Shown: positions 33,600-45,930 of the stretch, piece by piece | Position numbering within the stretch: position 1 is the first letter of the stretch | How the letters are laid out: every line of letters starts with the position of its first letter | Source of the DNA: Turnera subulata | Lineage: Eukaryota > Streptophyta > Magnoliopsida > Malpighiales > Passifloraceae | Direction: 5' to 3' | DNA length: 64,000 nt | NCBI GenBank assembly: GCA_028386065.3 | Contig: JAKUCV010007160.1 | Span: 144,858-208,857 of the forward strand | Notes under the pieces: model-generated | Database searches by the model: none | What the model saw: the letters and a program-made list of their open reading frames with translations, nothing else | Told to the model about the DNA's origin: nothing | Position numbers and translations under genes: made by a program

Positions 33600-34370
33600 G
33601 TGGGCAGGTGCTAAAAGCCAAGCAGCACCAAGGGAAAGAAAAGGGCCTAGTGAGCCCTGATTTAATGTAAGTGTGGGGTTTCATGCTTGTAATATCCAAT
33701 AATGCATTTTGGCTGGGCAAATAACCCAAATTTTTGGTATTGGCACCTATGGTGCTATATGTTGACAGCCTTGGCTTAAGTGGTGTACCCTAAATGGGAT
33801 ATGCACTTGCATATCTATGCATTGCACTGGCATTTGTGCTATTAAAGGCCTTGCGGTAGTGGTGGCCGCCTGATCATTTGGTGTTGTGGAGACCTTACTA
33901 TTGGATGATCTATTTGTTGAGCTATACTAGCACTGTTGGCTACTTACTTGTTTGTGTCCTATACTTGCTGAGTCGTGGACTCACCCCTTCCACCCATTTC
34001 TTTTCAGGGCGAGGAGAGTCTAGTAAGCTGGTGTGGGAGGAGCTGAGCAGAGAGAACTGATAGGAGATGGGTATATAGCTAGACTTGGCATTAAGCCATG
34101 TTTTTGTGTTCATATAAGTAGTGTAGTAGCCTATAAAATTTGACTAGAGCCCCATTGGATGAAGCTTGAATTTTTGTAATGTGATTGTGTGGCTGTGATA
34201 ATTATGCATTCGTACTTCATATATTTGTTTGTGCTGAGTTGCTTGCTGCACGACTAAGTGATATTCACTGCCGGGCTAACTTCTGCCCATGAACCGTCTA
34301 GGCCTGCGGGTGCCCTGTTGCATGCCTGCTGGTGCACTTGGCACCTGGTCGGTCACGCTTTGACGGGGCG
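33600..34370 (+). mobile_element. 5' LTR of chromovirus-like gypsy element
   Basis: The right end (34,183-34,370: TGTGGCTGTGATAATTATGC ... CTTTGACGGGGCGTGATA) recurs at 37,727-37,907, so it is an LTR 3' part. It is followed at once by a tRNA-iMet-type primer site. The left end is only approximate. Body words such as GTGGACTCACCCCTTCC and TTTTCAGGGCGAG are typical of Tekay/Del-type LTRs. Confidence 0.55.
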
Positions 34371-34377
34371 TGATAGT

Positions 34378-34393
34378 TATGGTAGCAGAGTGC
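34378..34393 (+). promoter_or_regulatory. Primer binding site (tRNA-iMet type)
   Basis: ATGGTAGCAGAGTGCAG directly after the 5' LTR resembles the TGGTATCAGAGC site complementary to initiator tRNA-Met used by most plant LTR elements. Confidence 0.55.
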
Positions 34394-34499
34394 AGTTACA
34401 AAATTCTTGCTTTGGGGCTTAGGGATAGTAAGTGTCAGAGGCTATTACCCATTAACTAGTGGTTGCGGATTAGTGAGTGCTAATGTATATGATACTTCT

Positions 34500-37400
34500 T
34501 TGGTTGCCCATTTGTGCAGGAAAGCAAACCAAGAGGAAATTGGGAAAAGAGGTGTATGATAAGGCTGAGGCATATGATGCGCATTCAACTGGGGTGGTTC
34601 AGGATAGGGGAACAATTGTTTGCAGAGGAAGAAGTGCCTAGTGAAAATGAACAATATGATGCATCCCAACCACAAGAAATGTCGTTGGAAATATTGAAGG
34701 GGGGATTGCATGGTGTAAACAAGGCAGTTGAAACCGTGGCTGAGTTGATGGCTGCTAACCAAAAAAAGAGAGAGAACCTGGTATAGTGGGATCGTAGTGG
34801 GGATTTTGCTTTGGTGACATTTATGAAGCTTGACCCACTAACATTCTCCAGAGTTGAGGACGATGAGCCACAACAGTTCTTGGATGGGATTTGGAATTGT
34901 TGTTGGGTAGAAATTACACTATTCATGCGGGCAGATGGGGCATATTGCTCGAGATTATTTTGGTGGGCAGTAATCTATGACATCATCCAGTGTAGCTTCT
35001 CCACCATTTAGGCCTCAGCAAGCCGATAGCCAGACATCATCCCGAGGTAGGGAAAATTTTGGGCGTGGTTCATTGGCTAGAGGAACCAGTAGCATTAAGC
35101 CAAGTAGAGGCAAGCTCGAGTGTTATGTCTGACCCAAGAAGATGCTAAAGCTTCTAGCACGGTTGTGATAGGTATACTAAAAGTTTCGTCATGCCCAGCA
35201 ATATCTTTAATTGATACGGGGTGTACGCACTCCTTTGGTGACTCTCATTTCGCTAAATATTTTAAGGAGGTGCCTTCTAAGTTGAGTAGCCCATTGGTTA
35301 TGTACACCCTCTAGATGAGCGTGTTTTTGTGGAGGATGTATATCGGGGTTGTGACATTTGTATTGGGGGACATCATATACCTGCAAATTTGTTGCTTTTG
35401 CATATGGCAGAATTTGATGTGTTGTTGGGCATGGACTGGTTTTCTTGTAATGGTGCTCGGGTGGATTGTGCTAATAAGAGGGTCAGGTTTCAATCGAGTT
35501 TGGAAGAGTAATTTGTGTTCCAAGGGAAGTTTTTCCCCAAAAACCACAAGTTGTCTTTGTTGCAAGGGTTGTTCGGGCAGTGTGGAATGCAGACTTTTTA
35601 TACTTGGCACCAGTTCAAAGTGTTGCTGTGCAAATACTTACAGCCGAATAAATTCCTATTGTAAATGAATTTCTTGATGTGTTCCCTAACGATTTGCTTG
35701 GATTGCCTCCTAACCGTGATATCAAGTTTGGTATCGAGCTTATACCCGAGGCAAAAACTGTTTCTATCAGTATTTATCTGATGACACCTACTGAATTGCG
35801 GGAATTGAAAACTCAGTTGCTAGACTTGCTAGACAAGGGATTTTTACCGCCAAGTGTATCTCCATAAGGGGCACCAGTTTTATTTGTTAAGAAGAAGGAC
35901 AGTTCCATGAGGCTGTGCATCGATTACCAACAATTGAATAAGCTGACAGTGGAAAATAAATATCTGTTGCCCCGAATTGATGATCTCTTTGATCAGCTGC
36001 AAGGTGCAAAATATTTTTCAAAGATTGCCTTGAGATCAGGGCACCATCGGCTAAAAATCAAGGCAGAGGATGTGCTGAAGACAACATTCAGGACCCATTA
36101 TGGCCATTACAAATTTCTGGTTGTCATTCGAGCTTATTAATGCTCCAGCAACATTTATAGACATGATGAATCGAGTGTTCAAGGAGTATCTCAATAATTT
36201 TGTTATTGTGTTTATTGATGTTATGTTGGTATACTAAGTCCAAGGAGGAGGTTGAGAAGCAATTACGGGTTGTGTTATCGATTTTGGAAGAGAAGAAATG
36301 GTATGCAAAGTTCTCAAAGTGCGAGTTCTAGCTTGAGAAAGTATCTTTCCTTGGCCATATGATATCTGAAATGGGATAGAGGTAGCAAAGACAAACCAAT
36401 GTGACGGATGTGCAAAGTTTCTTGGTTTGGTTGGTTACTATTGTCTGTTTGTTGAGATTTTCTCGTGCATTGCTGCACCTTTAACCAAATTGACACAAAA
36501 GAAAGTGCAATTTCACTGGGCTGAAAGTTGTGAAGCTAGCTTTCAGGAGCTGAAGCATAAACTCATCACGGCACCAATTTTGGCGTTGCCCGTGGAGAAT
36601 GGTATGTTCATGGTTTATTGTGATGCATCATGAGTCGAGATGGGTTGTGTTCTAATATAAGAGGGTAAGGTAATTGCGTATGCTTCTCAAAAACTGAAGA
36701 ATAATGAAGAGAATTATCCAGTACATGATCTTGAAATGGCAGCAATAGTTTTTGCTTTCATAATCTGGCGACATTACCTTTATGGAGAGCCATGCAAAAT
36801 TTATATGGATCACAAGAGCCTAAAGTATATCCTTGAGTAGCGCGATCTGAATCTGAGGCAACGAAGGTGGGTTGAATTACTTAAGGACTATGATTGTGTC
36901 ATTAAATATCATTCTAGGAGGGCCAATGTAGTTGCTGATGCATTGAGCCAGAAATCAGTTGGTAGCCTAGCACATCTTACCGTAACCAGGAGGATCGCAG
37001 TTGGGGCGTGGCATACATTGGCTGAGACGGGTGCACTATTGCCTCATTACCAAGTGCGACCTACTCTAAATGTTGAAAATGCCAAGGCACAAGATGAAGA
37101 TTCAGAAACTAAGTTGTGGAAGGAGAAGACTGGTCGGGGAGAATTGTCGGGATTTGTTGTTTCTGATCATGAGATTTTGAGATTTGGTTCGGGAATATAT
37201 GTTCCTAATGTTGGAAATCTCCGCAATAAGCTCATGGGTGAGGCATTTAAGATCCGATACACTATGCACCCAGGTTGCACCAAAATGTCCCATGATCTTA
37301 AGCAACACTATTGGTGGAACAATATAAAATAAGAAGTGGCAGATTATCTAGCTAAATGTCTCACTTGCTAGAAAGTGAAGGAAGAACATCAAAAAGTGTC

Positions 37401-37712
37401 GGGGCTACTTCTGCCGTTGCCTATTCCGGAATGGAAATGGGAGAGGATTGCTATGGATTTTGATAGTAGGCTGCCTCGGACTGTTGGTGGATTTAATGTT
37501 ATTTGGTTGATTGTGGACAGGTTAACCAAGTCTGCAAACTTCCTTCCGGTGAAGACTACATACAACTTTGCCAAGTTGGCTCAGTTTTTTTTGATGATAT
37601 CATAAGGTTACATGGTGTGTCGCTCTCTATTCTTTCTAATAGAGGGCCACAATTCACATCTAGATTTTGGTGTAGCTTTTTCAGGAGGCAATGGGCACTC
37701 AGCTTGATCTGA
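34500..37712 (+). pseudogene. Decayed Ty3/gypsy gag-pol
   Basis: Order gag, PR, RT, RNase H, IN on the plus strand, with many stops and frameshifts. Gag remnants: VTFMKLDPLTFSRVEDDEPQ (34,812 on). Protease: SLIDTGCTHSF (D-T-G, ~35,206) and [42 protein letters not shown] (35,883), [19 protein letters not shown], and [10 protein letters not shown], where the second Asp of the catalytic F-I-D-D is lost. RNase [54 protein letters not shown] and FDSRLPRTVGGF, then truncated after FTSRFWCSF. No chromodomain remains. The break at ~37,712 joins IN straight to LTR sequence. Confidence 0.85.
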
Positions 37713-37715
37713 GCA

Positions 37716-37907
37716 TGAATTGTGTGGCTGTGATAATTATGCATTCGTACTTCATATGTTGGTTTGTAATGAGTTGTTTGCTGCACGACTAAGTGAGATT
37801 AACCGTTGGGCTAACTTCTGCCCATGAACCATCTAGGCCTGTGAGTGCCCTGTGGCATGCCTGTTGGTACGCTTGGCACCTGGCCGATCACGCTTTGGCG
37901 GGACGTG
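37716..37907 (+). mobile_element. Truncated 3' LTR of the gypsy element
   Basis: 192 bp matching 34,183-34,370 (TGTGGCTGTGATAATTATGC through GGCGGGACGTGAGA). The first part of the LTR, the 3' end of integrase and the polypurine tract are deleted. The two LTR pieces differ at many positions, so the insertion is old. Confidence 0.75.
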
Positions 37908-38079
37908 AGAGTACCTTCCTCCCAACATGCGAATTCAAGCTCCATCTCCTCCACCCACTTAGCCTGGGTTCGGGTCTTTGTGTTGGCCTGTCTGAGTTCA
38001 TCCTCCATCTCAGCCTACATCGCGGCTTCAATACAAACTTTCACTTAGTTTAGCTTCAAAAAAAGTTTGAAGGCTTCAG

Positions 38080-38400
38080 TACAAACTCCCGCAAGGCCCT
38101 GTGGCAAAGTTTGCTACTGATTATAGAGGGCGTAGACACAGAAAGATATTTTCCATGGAGTAGCTCCAACGTTTTCTGTGACAAAACTTATTGTGTGGGT
38201 CCATCAATATTAGCCATGGAATTGCTTGAGACTATTCTGTGGCATAGGTGAACAGTGGGTCCATTTTCAATTTGCCACTGATCATACACAGGCAGGTGTC
38301 GTGGCAAAATTCTAGATTTTTTTGCCACGGACCCACTTTCGAGGCTGATTCGTGGGAAAAATCAGTTAGCCGTGGCAAATCTGTGGCTAATTTGTACGCA
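38080..38400. mobile_element. CACTA-like subterminal repeat region
   Basis: Repeated GTGGCAAA / TTTGCCACGG words in both orientations (CTGTGGCAAAG 38,099; TTTTTTGCCACGGACC 38,317; GCCGTGGCAAATCTGTGGC 38,370) resemble subterminal repeats of plant CACTA transposons. No CACTA terminus was found. Confidence 0.4.
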
Positions 38401-38439
38401 ACCTCAACCACCCCATCAAGTAATGTTAATGAACTATGA

Positions 38440-38750
38440 TTTTACTTTCTAAAATTAATATTAATTTTTTATTTCTTCTATCCTCCCATAAATTTTCTTT
38501 TGGATATTTATAATTTTAGTTTAACATAATGGATTTCTAAGCTAATTTCAAATGACATTATAATAAAATAAAATATTTTTAAAATTATTTGTTAAGATTT
38601 TCATAATTTATGTGGATTTTACATTTGTTTACAACTAGGTTAATTTCTTATTTAACCGTTTTTTAATATTTATCTCTTTCTACAAAGAGTGGACCTTTCT
38701 ATCAGAAAAAACCAAATGAGTTGGTACTTAACAGATAATATACCATGTAT
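38440..38750. repeat. Left copy of AT-rich repeat flanking the mariner-like element
   Basis: AACTATGATTTTACTTTCTA to CAAATGAGTTGGTACTTAACAG is repeated in diverged form at 42,660-43,060. The two copies bracket the TIR element at 38,775-42,212. Confidence 0.65.
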
Positions 38751-39228
38751 ATTTAGGTGCAGTAAATGATGATACTCCCTCCATTCCACAATTACTGACA
38801 AATCTACACGAAGATTAAGAAATACATTTAATGTTGGAATTTATTTTACATGTAGACTAAAATACCCTTAAAAAAAACTGAGAGTTGGTGACCGATTTTA
38901 TTTCTTCATCCGGCCCAAAAAAGAAAACACTCAGATTATCTCTTCAAACAAAGCGGCAATTCAAGAGTCGTTGGCCTCCGATTTTATTTGCTCACCCTTT
39001 CCAAAAAAATACTTTACATCAACTCTTTCCTAATAAAACTGAAATTTTTAAACAAAAAAATCTTGCACCACTTAAAGTATCTAAAATTTGATTTTCAATT
39101 TTAAGACCTACGGCACCAAACTTAATATTTCTCCTCCCTAAATATGAATTTTTAATCCCACTTTCCCTCCAATTGTATCTCTATAAAAAAACTTTACCTC
39201 AACCTATAAAACAATCCGAGATTTTAAC

Positions 39229-40860
39229 ATGGATATACGGAAGGAGAGACGTGACGATAGACAGATAATTATATATTTTCCTGATTTGAATTTAAGTCCA
39301 AATACATCACTAAATCAAGAAGAAAGAGAAGATGGAGAATCACAAATGCAGGGTCATCGAAATTCTAATCCTGGTAAGTTTGAGATTGGTTGTGCTTCTT
39401 TTTCCATCTGTGCTTCGATATAATAGGTTCTTTATATTGTTATATTGATATCATCATAAATTTATCAATGTTTTTTTTAATATATATTCATTCAATGTTA
39501 CTCCCCACTCCCTCCATTTTTTTAAAAAAATTTATATTGGGTTTTAACAATTACAGTTGCAAAAAAAAAAAACTTTGTTGGATTTAAATACCAAGCCCAT
39601 GGATAATATAGAGCCAAACATATTCCTTGGTAGGAAAAAGTGTTTAAAACATAGCCTTGAACTTAGCTTTTTTTTTTTTTTTAGAAAAACTTGTACTATC
39701 AGAATTTGATTGTATGATTATTTATTGGATTTTTCTATCTTGTGCCCTAGGAGCACATGATAAGCCACCAAAAAATTAAATAAAACCTCGCAATTAAATA
39801 GTATTATTTTTCTGTGGACTAAAATAACCCATCTATAAAGATGATTTGTAGAATGCAATTAATTTAAATCATAATAATGAGAATTCTGTCACTATGAGAA
39901 TGATATTCATTAACTGTGAAATTTTATTTCCTTTTTTGGTAGCTTATCACGTCCCCCTAGAGAAGGAAAGTTTCATAGACTTGAATGAAGGACCAACCGA
40001 ATGCATAGACGACTTTGTTGTTGGTACGAAGTCTATGTATATATTTTTTTTTTAGAACTAGTCTATGTATTTTTTCCCCTATATTTATTCGTATATCCGT
40101 TGCTAAAAAATGGTGATTTTGTATTTTATTTTTTTTCTATAAAAGGTTTCTATTACTAATGGAGTAGAACTCACTATTAATGGTTAATCAATTTTGTTAT
40201 AGCTGCACCAGATAGAATTTTATTCAATTCAAATACTGAATTGACAAATGACATAGAACCAGTCCTTGGTAAGAAAAAGCTTTTAAACCTGAGACTTAGA
40301 ATTTTCATTTTAGCATAGCTCATTAATCTTTTTATTAAAAAAATATTGCATTAGAGTATGAGTGTACGGTGGTTAATCTTACTGTTGGGGGAGAAGGTTT
40401 TTTGGACTTAAACGAACCACCAACAGCAGACGACATTCATAGTTGGTAAGAAGTTTATTCATATAATTAACTAAATGTATATATTTATTCATATATCCAC
40501 ACGTAAAATTTTTAAGTTTCCACGTTATCAAAAAATGCATTAAGACTTGTTCCATTTTTTTTTCCACAGGACAGGATGACAATGTAGACAACATACAATC
40601 TACAAGACCATATAAATTCCTGACCAACGATGAACGTAAAGCTATCCATATAATACTATTGCGGCTCAACAAGGAAGTCCAATTATATACTTTTAACATT
40701 ACAATCATGCATGATAGAAATCATGCGTGTAAAAAGTTCGAATGAGTACAAAATTCCTCAAGCTAACAAAGCCAGTTTGGAGAGGATAGGACAACTTCCA
40801 ATCCAGTTAAAATGTCCTTCAACTTTAGTCCAAGAAATTTTAGATCATTTACGTTAGGTG
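39229..40860 (+). pseudogene. DLN-motif mini-exon gene, mariner transposase N-terminus relic
   Basis: Exons with phase-1 borders: 39229-39373 (MDIRKERRDD..., PDLNLSPNTSL), 39943-40023 (YHVPLEKESFIDLNEGP), 40203-40268 (NTELTNDIEPVLG), one ending near 40,446 (GGEGFLDLNEPPTADDIHSW) and one starting at 40,570 (RPYKFLTNDERKAIHIILLR). The last resembles the 'LTneeR.aI...LL' start of plant mariner-like transposases. Each of three exons carries DLNxxP, the consensus of the EAR repression motif that binds TOPLESS-type corepressors. A frame break follows at ~40,670 and the frame then reads SNEYKIPQANKASLERIGQL to a stop. The exon at 40.4 kb does not join in phase with the next one, so the gene is probably broken. 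Function of the DLN motifs is an inference from sequence only. Confidence 0.5.
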
Positions 40861-41681
40861 ATATTTTCAAAATTTTCATAGTGACTGGAAAGTAGTGATA
40901 TCTTTTCCTCCTCTATGTAAACTAAGCATTCTACAAAATTACTGTCATATTTTGGTTGCCTTAGCTACTGCCATATTTTCTAAGTACATGAAAATTATTT
41001 AAAGGAGGTATTATAAATTCAAAGTAAAAAAAAAAATGAGTGTAGAAATAATGAAGACAAACTCGTAATAAGTTTTCTTTGTTGTCCAAAAAAAAAGGTA
41101 ATGGGTGTCAAAAATGGAAATCTTATACGAATATATTTCTGTTTCGCTTCTAATGTCAAAAGGCAAAGAGAAAAATGAATATCTACATTTTATTTCATTT
41201 TTAAACACTTTAGGTTTATGATCTTGTTGACATGGAAACAAATACCCTAATATACATACATGATAGATCATGACAAAAATAGGAAGGTTACCAACAATCA
41301 ACTAAAAAGAAACCACGGATAAAAAAAATAAGAACACAAATCCATTCAATTTAACCATTACGGGGAAAATATAACCAGAATAACAAATAAAACCCACCCT
41401 TTTTTATTTCCATAAATCCTAATCTTACTTAACTGCAATATCTCAACGCTAAATTATTGCATGAATAATACTCCATTTTAAACACTTTGATTTGCTCCAG
41501 ATTTTTTGTTCCAGATTTTCAACTTACGCTTCATGTAAAAAGACGAAGGAAAATACAGGATTTATCACAAAGGAGTTTAAAATTATCATATACTCTGAAA
41601 ATTAAGATAAACATAAAGGAACAAAATTTTACCTTTTCTAAATTTAGGAATATAGATTGTCAACATTATCTCAATTGCCTC

Positions 41682-41953
41682 CTAGATTTCTGCTTCGAAA
41701 ACTTCTTCTGGTAGCTTATTCAAATCAAATGGTGCAACATTGAGATCAAAATCTCTTTCAACTTTCTTACCTGGAATTTCTGGAGACCATCTCTTCCAAC
41801 TTCCACTATTAGAATCTTCACTTCCCTTGGAAACTACTTCTTCCTCTGATGAATCCGAAGCATATTTACGTTTTTTTCCAATGAATCTTCAACATACCCT
41901 TCTTCTTCTTCTTCAATTTTAGTGGAAGAGCGTTGAAAGTTTTCATTTTTCAT
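41682..41953 (-). pseudogene. Antisense DLN-motif ORF in the mariner-like element
   Basis: The minus strand reads from ATG at 41,953 (MKNENFQRSSTKIEEEEEGY) through an A-run where one frameshift (~41,876) is needed, then KRKYASDSSEEEVVSKGSED, WKRWSPEIPGKKVERDFDLN, VAPFDLNKLPEEVFEAEI and TAG at 41,682. It is acidic and Ser-rich with two DLNxxP motifs. The composition is protein-like rather than random for this AT-rich region. It is opposite in strand to the exons at 39-40.7 kb. Not recognised as a named family. Confidence 0.4.
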
Positions 41954-42212
41954 GTTTATCTGGTGAGTTGCCTAAATGATGTGCTTACTAAAATTTTTAC
42001 GATTAATTGCTTGGTGATTTTTTACGATTAATTAAGGCAGAAAAATTTAAACCATTAGACCTTTTAGGAATCCGATGATTCTATAAAGAGTACTAACTTA
42101 AGTAAAGGGTAAAAAAGAAAAAAAATGCATTTATTACACTTACAACAACCAAATACGACATGTATTTTGGAATAAATCTAACTGACTAAAACGCCAGTAA
42201 TTGTGGAATGGA

Positions 42213-43474
42213 GTAATAGAGAATAATAAAAAAGGTATTGTATACAATAATATGGAATAACTTATATTATTTAGAGTCCTTTTTCAAACAGGAATACCGG
42301 GAATAGGAATATAAATTATATTATAAATTCGAAAGGTTAAAGGAATACACAAAATAGAATTTTAGTTTGATTAATATTATCTTACTACTTCTTGAACTAG
42401 AAGTGAATATAAGCAATTTCTAAAAAAAAATAAAACCAATCAATTTTGATATTTTTCATTCCCATAAACACATTTCTTCTATATATTTGTAGATATCAAA
42501 TTATTTTATTGAAATTAATTAAATGAAATTTTCACGTAGATACTTGTAATTAAACCTTTTGGTAGTGAATATTTTTTTCTAATGATAAAAAACCATTACA
42601 GTGCAAGAACATATAGTCAAAATCAGTTATAACATTTTCATTATTTATAGTTCAATTAATATTCATGAACTTGATTTTACTTTTCAAGATCAATAATAAT
42701 TTTTTAATTTCCTTTATTCTCTCCTACATTTTCTTGTAGATATTTATAATTTATTATAATTACCCTTGCAACGAGGACGTCTCCATCTTGGATCAAAAGA
42801 AAGGAATTTGATTCTAAAAAAATATATAATTTGTTATAACATAGTGGATTTCTTTGCTAATTCTAAATGCCATTATTAAAATATTTTTTAAATTATTTGT
42901 TAAGATTTTTATAATTCATATAGTTTTTATATTTGTTTACAATATAAATATATTTATTTCTTATTTAACTGTTTTTCAATTATGGCCTTTATATTTTTCT
43001 ACAGTAAGTAGGCGTTCTATAATAAAAAGACCTAATGAGTTGGTATTTAACATATAACTAGTTCTCTAACACGGGTTTAATTTTTCTTTGTTTGGTGGGT
43101 ATACTTTGCTTATTTTTGGAGAATCAATATATTATACTTCTTATACTATATTTTAGATCTTTTTATCTATATTGTATATCTTGACGTGTTTGTAAAAATT
43201 ATGAATCTTTAATTTACTTTTTGGTGGTTACGTTTTTTAGTTATTTTATTGAAATATTAATATTCTAATAATTATTTATGGAATTTTGATTATTAATTTT
43301 TTCCATTCCAAATTCTATTATATATTAAAATATTTTGATATGTAATTTTTGTATAATATATGTTAATGACGACATTAAATTTCTTAGATTCTGAGACTAG
43401 TAAATTTTTTTATTTTATTTTAACACTATTTTGGCAATATATCCCTTATAGCAATGGTTTAATAATATTTGAAT
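42213..43474. other. AT-rich DNA with right flanking repeat copy
   Basis: Contains the right copy (42,660-43,060) of the repeat at 38,440. It is followed by AACTAGTTCTCTAACACGGG, a Helitron-like junction word. No coding feature. Confidence 0.45.
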
Positions 43475-45930
43475 TGAGACGCCCCAACCCGTATTTACCA
43501 GTCTCAGTAAACACGTGCCGGAACTGTACAACAGTAAATACAACACGAAACACGGCCCAATGGCCCAAAGATAATATCAATGATTATATCAGAGAAACCG
43601 GCCCAACGGCCAGTTACCAAAACGCGTCGCCCGACCTCGGGGACATTAACAGTAGCACAGCGTAGGCAATTTTAATCTCAATATCAACATATGCAAAATC
43701 CGATGCAAACTAATGGATCCGAGTCCTGTTCGAGGGCACACTGCAGCTTCACATGGATATTCCTGTACTCAGCACAAATCAAACTACGTGACCGAGTCAC
43801 GCAGGCGAGGGGTGAGTCCAAAGTGCTCACCGGGTAAAATCCATAAGCAAAAACACATATACAAGCAACCAATAATAACCAAGTCACAATTGAACACCAA
43901 ACTCAAATTCACGTATGAGGATATCATACCACATAGTCAAAAGAGCAATTACAATCATAACAAAATACAATATCATCTAAATAGGAACAACAATGCTCAA
44001 AGCATAACATCACGAACAACATAGACAACAACGATGAGACTCCACATCTCCATACCCGATCAGATCATACCATGAGATCTCCTGATACTAAACTTCCAAG
44101 TTAATATAACTAATTTCTCCAAAAGAACCCCAAGTCACGAAACAAGAGTTGGTCGTGCCGCGGTAAAAAGAACAACACAGGACCGTTACGGGTCCAAATC
44201 AAATCACAGGCTATTACGGGCCAAACCATAATCACAGGGTCGTTACGGACCCAAACTACCGCCTCTGGCCGTACCAAAATCCAATCTCACAAATCACTGG
44301 ACCTGTCACGTGATAAGTTAGGGTCGTACCAGGTTATCAACCTGTTTCTGGTGCCAGATCAAAACAGAACCAGGGATCAACATCCCAACAATATCAAACC
44401 GGGAACAACATCCCAAATTTCAAACCGGAATCAACATCCTTATATCAAGTAACCCGATCATGACCACCACAAAACAGTCTCTAACCATTTGATCGTACCT
44501 CAACCCACCACGTGACAATATAGTCATCATCATTCAACAAAACTCCAATTGTTCCACAACTCAATTCATTCAACCTATAACTCAATAAAAAGACTGATCG
44601 TCTATTAACAGCCCAACAACAAATCACAAATGATCATAAGCCTCGAGAAACCCAACAATTCAAAATATCATCATTCCAGAATACCTTCTCAAGATATCAT
44701 CCTAGACCACAGCTAACAGACCAAACCTCTGCTAACAGCCTAACAACAACCTTAACAAACTCAACAGAAGCAATAGTTCCAACAACATCAATGACAGCAA
44801 CAATAAACTTAATTCTCACAACAACCACTCACAGCCACAAAAGTAATATCACACCAGCAAAAATCACACATAGTGAACAAACAACAACTTGATATTATGG
44901 GCAGCATATAAATAATTACTTATCCTCACCTTAGCCGATAAACTCCTCCGGGAACTCGTCCTTTGGTTCCGGTTCCACGAGCTCGTTCACGTTATCAAAT
45001 CCTCGGGAAAGTTGCAACGGCGGCGAGCGAGCAGGGTGAGGTGGACATGGGCAGAGGCACGAAGGAGACGGAATGTGCTGGTGCAAACGGCGGCAGATGA
45101 AGGCCGCGACAGCGCTCGACTGCTGGGTGCGGTTTTGGACGACGACGGTTGCAGACGGTTGTCTTGCTTCCGGCAGCTGTTGTAGATCGTAGGGGTGGCG
45201 CCTACGTCTCCCGGTGGCAGCAAGCAGAGCGACGGCGACACTGGAGCTGGGCACGGAAGGAAAAAGAAAGAGGAAGGCGTAGGTGAAGGAGGTGATGGTG
45301 GTTGGTAGCTCGGTCGTGGCGGTTCACGGGAAGAAGGAAGGGGAAGAAAAGAAAAGAAAAAAAGAGGAAACGGTGAGTTTGGTGTACGGGTGTGTGTTGT
45401 TGTTGTTTTTTTTTACAGGTGCTTATTGTACTGCGTTTGTGTTTTGCAGGGGAAGGATGGTTACTGGAAGTGGGTTTTGTAGAGGAAGAGATGAAGATGA
45501 AGGTTGGTGGTGTGGTGTACTGAAAAAGCAGGAAACACGGGTTATAGGCATACATGGATACTGGTTACACAAAAAAGGCAAGGCACGGGTGACACAGGAA
45601 GAAGGCGGCGGCAGCCTACATAATTGAGCCTCAATTATGCAGGTTTGTCTGCAAAGCAAAGCGGGTGCCGTTCGGACCAGAAAATAACTGATATACCTCC
45701 TTAGTTAAATTTCTGGTGTGATTTTCTGATGATTCCGGGACCCAAAAAATACCAACTTTGGTTCGAAAAAAGCCATGAAAAAATCCCGAGCGTGGGAAAA
45801 ACCTCGGTTTCGAAAAACGACGCTCGATCTACCTGGAATTAATTACCCAAGATTAAATTCAAAAGTAAATCACTGTATAACGACTTTTACAGTCCCGATA
45901 AAAATACAAATTTTTACCCAGGCTGTTACA
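43475..45930 (-). mobile_element. Probable solo LTR (gypsy, Tekay-like), 2,456 bp
   Basis: On the minus strand it starts TGTAACAGCCTGGGTAAAAA (45,930) and ends GGGTTGGGGCGTCTCA (43,475). This is the terminal pattern of Tekay-like plant LTRs (TGTAACAGCC...GGGGCGT.ACA). Flanks TGAAT and TAAAT could be a 5-bp target duplication with one change. No internal region lies on either side. It includes a GC-rich leader-like stretch (44,930-45,660) with long but repetitive open frames and CA-rich tracts. Confidence 0.65.

Larger units (their letters stand above)
38775..42212 (+). mobile_element. Mariner/Stowaway-TIR element of 3.4 kb
   Basis: The left end TA|CTCCCTCCATTCCACAATTACTG and inverted right end CAGTAATTGTGGAATGGAG|TA form TIRs of the plant Tc1/mariner-Stowaway type, with the expected TA duplication at both sides (right TIR lacks one CTCC). 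Inside, plus-strand exons from 39,229 to about 40,700 include a stretch like the N terminus of plant mariner transposases. A minus-strand ORF lies at 41,953-41,682. No D-D-D catalytic core was recognised between 40,750 and 41,600, so the copy is likely non-autonomous. Confidence 0.6.

Noticed and set aside
37793..38053. 86-codon plus-strand ORF as a gene
   Set aside because: It starts in the truncated 3' LTR and runs into unrelated DNA.
44931..45659. Several 78-117-codon ORFs
   Set aside because: They lie in the GC-rich part of the solo LTR, on both strands, with simple P/S/H or G/R composition.
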